From Apteryx mantelli (Eukaryota; Chordata; Aves; Apterygiformes; Apterygidae): 64,000 nucleotides of DNA. Below the pieces are notes generated by a model that saw only the letters and a list, made by a program, of their open reading frames with translations, did not search any database and had not been told where the DNA came from. Both the position numbers and the translations under genes were made by a program. Where the stretch lies: positions 16,200,001 through 16,264,000 of the forward strand of contig NC_089994.1 in the NCBI RefSeq assembly GCF_036417845.1. The letters run 5' to 3'. Shown here piece after piece: positions 58,501-64,000 of the stretch (positions are counted from its first letter, which is position 1; the number at the start of each line of letters is the position of its first letter).

Positions 58501-61500
58501 CCAGGCTGTTCACCTGCGCCTTGAGCTGCGTGACGTAGCGCTGCGCCTGCGCGCGGGGTCCGGCGTCAGCCGCCCGCCCCGCCCCGGCTTCGCGCGCCCC
58601 CCCCCAGCCGGGCAAAGCGGCCACGAGACAGGCCGGAGACCTCTCCACCACCTAGACCTCCAGGAGCTTGGTCCAGGCGCCGGGAGAGACCGCGTGCCCG
58701 GCACCCGCCTCCGCGGGCTCCCCACGCTCCGGGTCTCCACACCAAAGCACCGACGTCGGCTCGTCCCCCGCAGGGCTTTACCTCCAGTTTGATTCTCTCC
58801 ATCTCGGCGCGAAGCGTGTCCACCTCCTTCTTCAGGCTCTCGATCTGCGCGTCCCTGCCGAGAGAGGCGGGTTTGTCCCCGCGCCGCGGCCGGCCGCCCC
58901 CACCGCCGCTGCCGGCCCCCCCCTTACCTGTCGTCGCGAATGCCGTTGGGCGGCCCGAAGGTTTGCTCGAATATGTCCGAGGTGACCTACGGAAGGCAGA
59001 GGGCACCAGGTAAGCCCCCTGACACGTGGGTCCCACCACCTGGGTCCCACTGTGGGTTTCACCGCCTGTCCCACCACCTGGGTCCCACTGCCCGGGTCCC
59101 ACCACCCGTCCCACTGTCTGTCCCACCACCTGGGTCCCACCACCATGGGTCCCACCACCCATCCCACCACCTGAGTCCCACCACCGTGGGTCCCACCGCC
59201 CATCCCACCACCTGAGTCCCACCATCGTGGGTCCCACCGCCCATCCCACCACCTGAGTCCCACCACCGTGGGTCCCACCGCCCATCCCACCACCTGAGTC
59301 CCACCGCCCAGGTCCCACCACCCATCCTACCACCTGAGTCCCACCGCCCAGGTCCCACCACCCATCCTACCACCTGAGTCCCACCGCCCAGGTCCCACCA
59401 CCCATCCTACCACCTGAGTCCCACCACTGTGGGTCCCACCGCCCATCCCACCACCTGAGTCCCACCATCGTGGGTCCCACCGCCCATCCCACCACCTGAG
59501 TCCCACCACCGTGGGTCCCACCGCCCATCCCACCACCTGAGTCCCACCGCCCAGGTCCCACCACCCATCCTACCACCTGAGTCCCACCGCCCAGGTCCCA
59601 CCACCCATCCTACCACCTGAGTCCCACCGCCCAGGTCCCACCACCCATCCTACCACCTGAGTCCCACCACTGTGGGTCCCACCGCCCATCCCACCACCTG
59701 AGTCCCACCGCCCAGGTCCCACCGCCCATCCTACCACCTGAGTCCCACCGCCCAGGTCCCACCGCCCATCCTACCACCTGAATCCCACCGCCCGTCCCAC
59801 CACCCGGGTCCCACCGGCTGCTCCACGGCAGGGGCCGTGCTGATCTCGATCAGCGTCTCCGGCTCCTCGTCCTCGGGGGCTTCCTCGGGGATGACGACCA
59901 CCGGCTTCACGTGCTCCGCCAGCGCGGAGGCCCGCAGGAAGTTGGGGGGGCTCTGCCGGGAGAGGAGGACGTGGCCGTGTCTCCTCGGTGCCTGGGGACC
60001 CCCATGGCCCCCGGCCTCTCCCGCGGGAGCTGCCCGCAGCACCGCGCGCTGCCACCCCGCCGTGGCGACGCCGGCGGTACCTCCGGCAGCCGGGGGATCT
60101 GGATGAGCCGCTTGAAGTACAGCATGTCGGACGCCCTCTTGAAGAAGTTTTTGAGGCTGGAGAGGGGGAGAGAAAACCCGTCCGAAGAGGAGCCGGGGCT
60201 GGGAAGGAGGGGAGGGTGCCTGGCGCCCCGTGCCGGCCCCGGCACCCCGGGTACCTGCGAAACTGCTCGTGGAAGCGGTCCCGGTGCCCTTGCAGCGTGT
60301 CGGCCGGCAGACCTGCGGCGAGAGGCGCCCGCGGCTCAGCCGGCGCTGCAAAGCCGCAGCAGCGCCGCCCGCGTCCCGCCACCGCCCGCGTCCCGCCACC
60401 GCCCGCGTCCGGGGGGGGTTCGGCCATAAAGAGCGGCCGGTGTCCGGCGCAGCGACCGCCGAGCCAGCCCCAAGCCGCCGGCGGGAATTAATTTGCTGGG
60501 AATGGAGCGGGCGAAGCCCGAAAGGGAGCCGCGCGCGCGGCTCGCCCTGAACACCCGCGGCGGTATCGCCGGGCCGTGCAGCGAGCTCCTCCGACCTGCT
60601 GCAGGCATTTATTTGGGAAAAGGGGAATTGCAACCCCGAGCGCCTGTCTCTGCCTGCTGCAAGCAGCAGCCCAGCTGGGGCGGATGGAGGCACCCGGACC
60701 AGGACGGATGGACAGACAGCCCCGGAAGGGAGCGCGCTCCGCTCCGCGGGAGGCAGCGGCGTGCACAAAAGCGCCCGGGGCCCTAACGCGAGCCGGACTC
60801 ACACGAGTGCAGCTTGAACATGAGCTTGACGGCGTAGTGGTAGAGGTGGCTGCAGTCCTGGATCACCTGGATGAGCGGCGCCAGGCGGCACTGCACCGCC
60901 GACATCTGCGACACGGCCACGGCCGCGCTCAGCTGCCTGAACACTGCCGGGGAGAGAGGGCCAGCGCTGGGATCGCCCGGCCGCGGGCAACGCCGCCGCG
61001 GCTCCGCGCCGCCGTGGGTTTTGCTCTGCTGCGTTTGATCCCGCCGAGAGGTTGGGACGGGGCCCCCGGGCTGCCGGCGCCACCGCGCACCCCGGCTCCA
61101 AAAGCCCTGGGAGAAACGCAGCCGGCACGCTGACTCCCGCTGCTTCCCCGTTCAGCTCTGGAGTATTTATGGATATAAACCCTCGGCACAGCGAGGCCGA
61201 GAGGAGAGGCGGGTGGCCGGCGGGGGCCACGGTCTCACCAGCCGCGTCCCGCTCCCCGGGGCAGCTCCGTGGCCCCACCGTGCGATCAAAGGGAAGAAGC
61301 CGCCAGAAATTCCTGGCGGAGGAGGCCGGGGAAGCAAACAGGCGCACGCTCCCGCGGCAGCGGCCTTCGCTCCCGGCACCGGCATTGCCCACGAGGGCAA
61401 ACGAGTATTAGGATAAGTCTCCGAGCCGGATTTCCCCGCCGACGCTTTATTTCCAAAATCTCCGCGTCTCCTCCGAGGTGGAGCAGGAGGAAGCTCGGCT

Positions 61501-63715
61501 GCAACCCGATTCCCGGCCAAAGAGCGAAACTATTGCTCAAGTGCCCCGGGCGGCGCGTGGCCCGGCCGCCCGCCTCACCCGACTCCGACAGCTTCAGCTC
61601 CCAGTCCAGGTAGTCGAACAGCTCCACCGTCAGCTGGAAGCTGCAGAGCAAACAAACCACCCCGTCACCGCCGCCGCGGCCTTTTTTCCGCCCTCGGATT
61701 TAGAAGACTCGGCACGTTCGGCCGCCGCGTTCCCGGGCGGCGCGGCGGCGTTTCCCAGCTCTTTGCCCCAGGCCCCATCCCCAAAGCCGCCGGAGCTTGC
61801 GGCTGCGCGGGCGGCTCTAAGTGCAAAAAGCCTCCGAAAATCAGGGTCGCGGGGCTCATTCCCGACGGACGACGAGGGGGTTCAGCCCCCGGCGGCTGCC
61901 TTTCCCCGGAGAGGGGGGGCTCGCGGGACGAGACCAGCCTTCACGCGCTACGCGTCTCCTCCGCGGCTTACATGTTATTGACGTCGGTCCCGGCCGTCTT
62001 CTCCAGCAGCTCGTCGGTCACTTCGAGGCCCGGGGGGAACTCGGGGTGCTCGCAAAAGAAAAACAACAAAAAAAGGGAAGCTGCAGACGGTGCCGCCGGT
62101 TCGGGACGCGTCTCCCCGCGCCGCCGTCGGCGGGCAAGCGGGCGCTGGGGGGCGAGGGGCTGCCGGCGGGCGGCGCGCCGTGCCGTACCTTGACGTGGAA
62201 GGAGATCTTGGTGAGGAGGAGGCGGGCGTAGATGCTCACCAGCTGCCCGTACCTGTCGTGCAGGTGGCCCTGGGGGGAGCGAGGGGCAGGCGCCGCTCAG
62301 CGCCCGCCCCGAAAGCCCCCAACTCCCCCCCCCCTTCCTGGAGCAGCCGCCGAAAACTCGGTAAAAAGACCCAAACCTCCGCCGCTCTCCGACCCCGCCG
62401 CGGGCATCGCTTACCCACAGGTCTCCCGTCTCCCGGATGTTGCTCCGATACCTCTGGCAGTCCTGGAGGACCTGGGGGACAAGGGCACGGGGATGGGGCT
62501 CGTGCGGGGCAGGCTCAGCGCCCATCCAGGCCGCCCCCGGTGCTCCCGAGCCCCCGGCCTTCGGGAGGCGGCTCCGGGCGGAAGCCGCGGCCCCTCGGCA
62601 GCAGCCGGCCGGAGGAGGGCTCCAAAGGGGCCGGGGAGCCGCGGCGTGGGATGAGCGGGAGCCCTGTAGCCCCAGCACCCACGTGGTGGCCGGACCCGGC
62701 ACAAGACGACGGGGATTTTCCTCTCCCCCCTCCCTCCCCGGCCATCTGCAAACCGAGGTCGCAGCATCAGCCGTAACAGGAGATGCCGAGACCTGCCGGA
62801 GCAGGGAATAAAAAAAAGAAAAGTAGGACAAACGCTACGGGCAAAACGTTTTACTCAGCAAGGAGGTGGAAAACGCGCCGGGAGGCATTTCCCGACCCCG
62901 CTGCGGCAGCCCGGCCGCCTCCAAAAGGCCGAGGGCTTTCCGGCGTTAGGGAAGGGCGACCGGCCTGGAAGCACTCGGCGGGGAGCCGCGGGCCGCGGGA
63001 AGCCCTGCCGCGGGAAGCCCGCCGCGGGGCCGCGCGCACTCACGTTGGGGTGGCCGTCGCGCAGCACCTTGTGCAGGACGTGGCAGAACTTCCAGCTGAG
63101 GATGGCGCTGCTGGGCAGCGGCAGCCCGATGGCGTAGGACCAGAAGGTGAAGGCGCCCTTCTCGTGGTGGGTCCCCAGGATGATCCCTGGCCGCGAGTCA
63201 AGGCCCGGGGGGGACGCCGGAGAGCGGCACGCGCCGGCCACGCGCCTCTTCCCGCATCCCCCACCCCGGCCAGACCCTCCTCTGCCGGGCACAGCGGGGA
63301 CGGACTCTGCTCCTCTTAAACGTGCATTAGAAAGGGGACCAAGCGCCACACAGGCCACCCGCGAGATGCTGCACCTGCATTTATTCCACTTATTCTTTCC
63401 TTCCACTTATTCTTTCCCGGATGCACCTTCTGCCCCTCCAGGACCTGCCCGCTCCCCTCGCAGCTGCTTGCCGCAAAGGTTTGCAGTCGCCTCTCAGCGC
63501 GTTTGCCCCTTCTTTGCTTTTCTACCGATCGCCGCGGGGACGGAGGAACGGACGCGATGGCAGCCCCGAGCGAGCGGAAGCGCTGCGCCGGCGTCCTGGC
63601 ACGGCGGCCGCCGGTGGGGCCGGGAAGCCCCCGCCCTGCGGAAAAGGATACGGCGGGCATGTTTCTCCTTCACCGGCGCCTCCTGCGCGTTGATGGCTTT
63701 GCTGATGCTGACGGC
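52564..63715 (-). CDS. HIP1R: HIP1R, coding exons 2-32 (1034 aa in window; first exon off the right edge)
   Basis: Huntingtin-interacting protein 1-related; links clathrin coats to actin. Exons: 63715-63652, 63186-63044, 62471-62415, 62269-62189, 62048-61972, 61640-61579, 60943-60803, 60312-60255, 60156-60081, 59952-59815, 58986-58928, 58854-58782, 58546-58363, 58278-58190, 58087-57971, 57827-57726, 57560-57366, 57166-57019, 56921-56835, 56615-56508, 56377-56241, 55906-55796, 55568-55510, 55125-55095, 54964-54902, 54316-54216, 53966-53861, 53735-53612, 53523-53462, 53373-53170, 52611-52564. All are GT-AG, and phases agree at all 30 junctions. With about 31 residues in the missing exon the total nears 1065 (human 1068). 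HIP1R rather than HIP1: the variant residues in KSLDIKQEELGDMVEKEMA, PEEAPEDEEPETLIEIS and KKPPLAQKP. The last exon encodes only 15 residues. Confidence 0.96.
52640..53130 (-). repeat. AT-rich low-complexity minisatellite in the last HIP1R intron
   Basis: About 490 bp of nearly pure A and T with imperfect repeats of ATATACCTATTTTATA and TTTTATATATTTTAAATATT. It fills most of the 558-bp intron 31 and lies between exons of very high GC content. Confidence 0.93.
53170..56921 (-). other. HIP1R: HIP1R THATCH (I/LWEQ) actin-binding exons
   Basis: Exons 20-31. Segments MASTSAAIEDAVRRIE, LEVNERILNSCTDLMKAIRL, LQKEIVESGR, EFYAKNSRWTEGLISASKAV, HEIAASTAQLVAASKVKADK and NVVASTRSGQEQIEEK are the signature of the talin/HIP1R actin-tethering C-terminal homology domain. 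They are followed by the latch-like helix LELEKRLEGERRRLGELRRQ. Confidence 0.93.
57019..58854 (-). other. HIP1R: HIP1R coiled-coil exons
   Basis: Exons 13-19 encode a long heptad-patterned helix rich in E, K, Q and L: QIESLKKEVDTLRAEMERIK, LEGEVEEQRKQKQKALVDNE, KQLTVTQQSQEEVARVKEQL, LEQLRQELEARKDELSQVQQ. In the family this part mediates dimerisation and clathrin light chain binding. Confidence 0.9.
58996..59814 (-). repeat. 40-bp tandem minisatellite in HIP1R intron 11
   Basis: About 20 copies of a 40-bp unit made of two related 20-bp halves (plus strand: GTGGGTCCCACCGCCCATCC and CACCACCTGAGTCCCACCAC, with CACCGCCCAG and CCATCCTACC variants). It occupies almost the entire 828-bp intron. The short shifted open frames here (WWDGRWDPRWWDSGG type on the minus strand) are repeat artefacts. 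Confidence 0.93.
60081..63715 (-). other. HIP1R: HIP1R ANTH-domain exons
   Basis: Exons 2-10 (253 codons) encode the AP180 N-terminal homology domain, which binds phosphoinositides at coated pits. Visible family segments are AVSISKAINAQEAPVKEKH, ILGTHHEKGAFTFWSYAIGL, SWKFCHVLHKVLRDGHPN, DCQRYRSNIRETGDLW, LPADTLQGHRDRFHEQF and ASDMLYFKRLIQIPRLPE. Confidence 0.93.
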
Positions 63716-64000
63716 CTGCGGGGGAGAGCAGCGAACGCGCTGATTTTACGACGCCCTTGTCGCCTCTGAGCCTCTCCCACCCCGGTGGTTTTCCTGCCCT
63801 GCTCCGGCACATCCGTGCTTGGCCTCAGTGACTTCCCCAGCTCCGCGCCCCCCCGCCGCCTTCCTTCCTTACGGGTTTCTTTGGCAGGTGCTGCTCCCGC
63901 GCGGGCTGCCAGCCACCACGGCCCGGCCCTGGCCTCGCCGGCTGCCTTGGGGGAGCATCCGCACTTCCCCACTGCTGCCCCGCGCTTGGGGCTCACCGCG

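Noticed and set aside
58566-59616. Repetitive WWDG/GGGMGGG frames on the minus strand
   Set aside because: Translations of the 40-bp minisatellite inside a proven intron.
63985-64000. CGCG followed by GTGAGC (minus strand) at the right edge as the end of HIP1R exon 1
   Set aside because: Too little sequence to read the codons; the donor could belong to something else, so exon 1 is called off-window.

Overview
This is vertebrate nuclear DNA, most likely from a bird, or failing that another sauropsid. Every gene is split into GT-AG exons. Introns are compact for these genes. Several introns are very GC-rich and carry minisatellites, as on bird microchromosomes. There is a short solo LTR and a few old MIR-like SINEs, but I see no clear CR1 tail. 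A GIN-type integrase gene is present, which placental mammals are reported to lack. I cannot name the species.

Layout from left to right: (1) 894-3811, minus strand, the first four coding exons of OGFOD2, with the rest off the left edge. (2) 3812-4512, a CpG-rich interval that looks like a bidirectional promoter. (3) 4513-11222, plus strand, an eight-exon gene (424 aa) for a domesticated GIN/Gypsy-type integrase, called GIN2 here; its catalytic triad looks broken. (4) 12180-25225, plus strand, ABCB9 (TAPL), with a non-coding first exon and 11 coding exons (792 aa); intron 1 holds a 514-bp solo LTR and intron 2 a minisatellite. (5) 25226-33134, an intergenic stretch ending in the VPS37B CpG promoter. 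(6) 33135-44584, plus strand, VPS37B, four exons (286 aa) with an 8.7-kb AT-rich first intron. (7) 44585-52563, convergent flanks of VPS37B and HIP1R, holding three diverged copies of one repeat and many homopolymer tracts. (8) 52564-63715, minus strand, HIP1R coding exons 2-32 (1034 aa); only the first coding exon is off the right edge.

The order OGFOD2-ABCB9-VPS37B-HIP1R and all relative strands match the human 12q24 block, read in the opposite direction. The integrase gene is the extra member, sitting between OGFOD2 and ABCB9. The genes do not form an operon. Three of them act in the endosome, lysosome or coat system (ABCB9 in the lysosomal membrane, VPS37B in ESCRT-I, HIP1R in clathrin-actin coupling), which is probably coincidence within an old synteny block.

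Exon limits were read by hand from splice sites and reading-frame continuity, and the protein sums agree with the known family lengths. Homology calls rest on remembered family sequences, not on a search.
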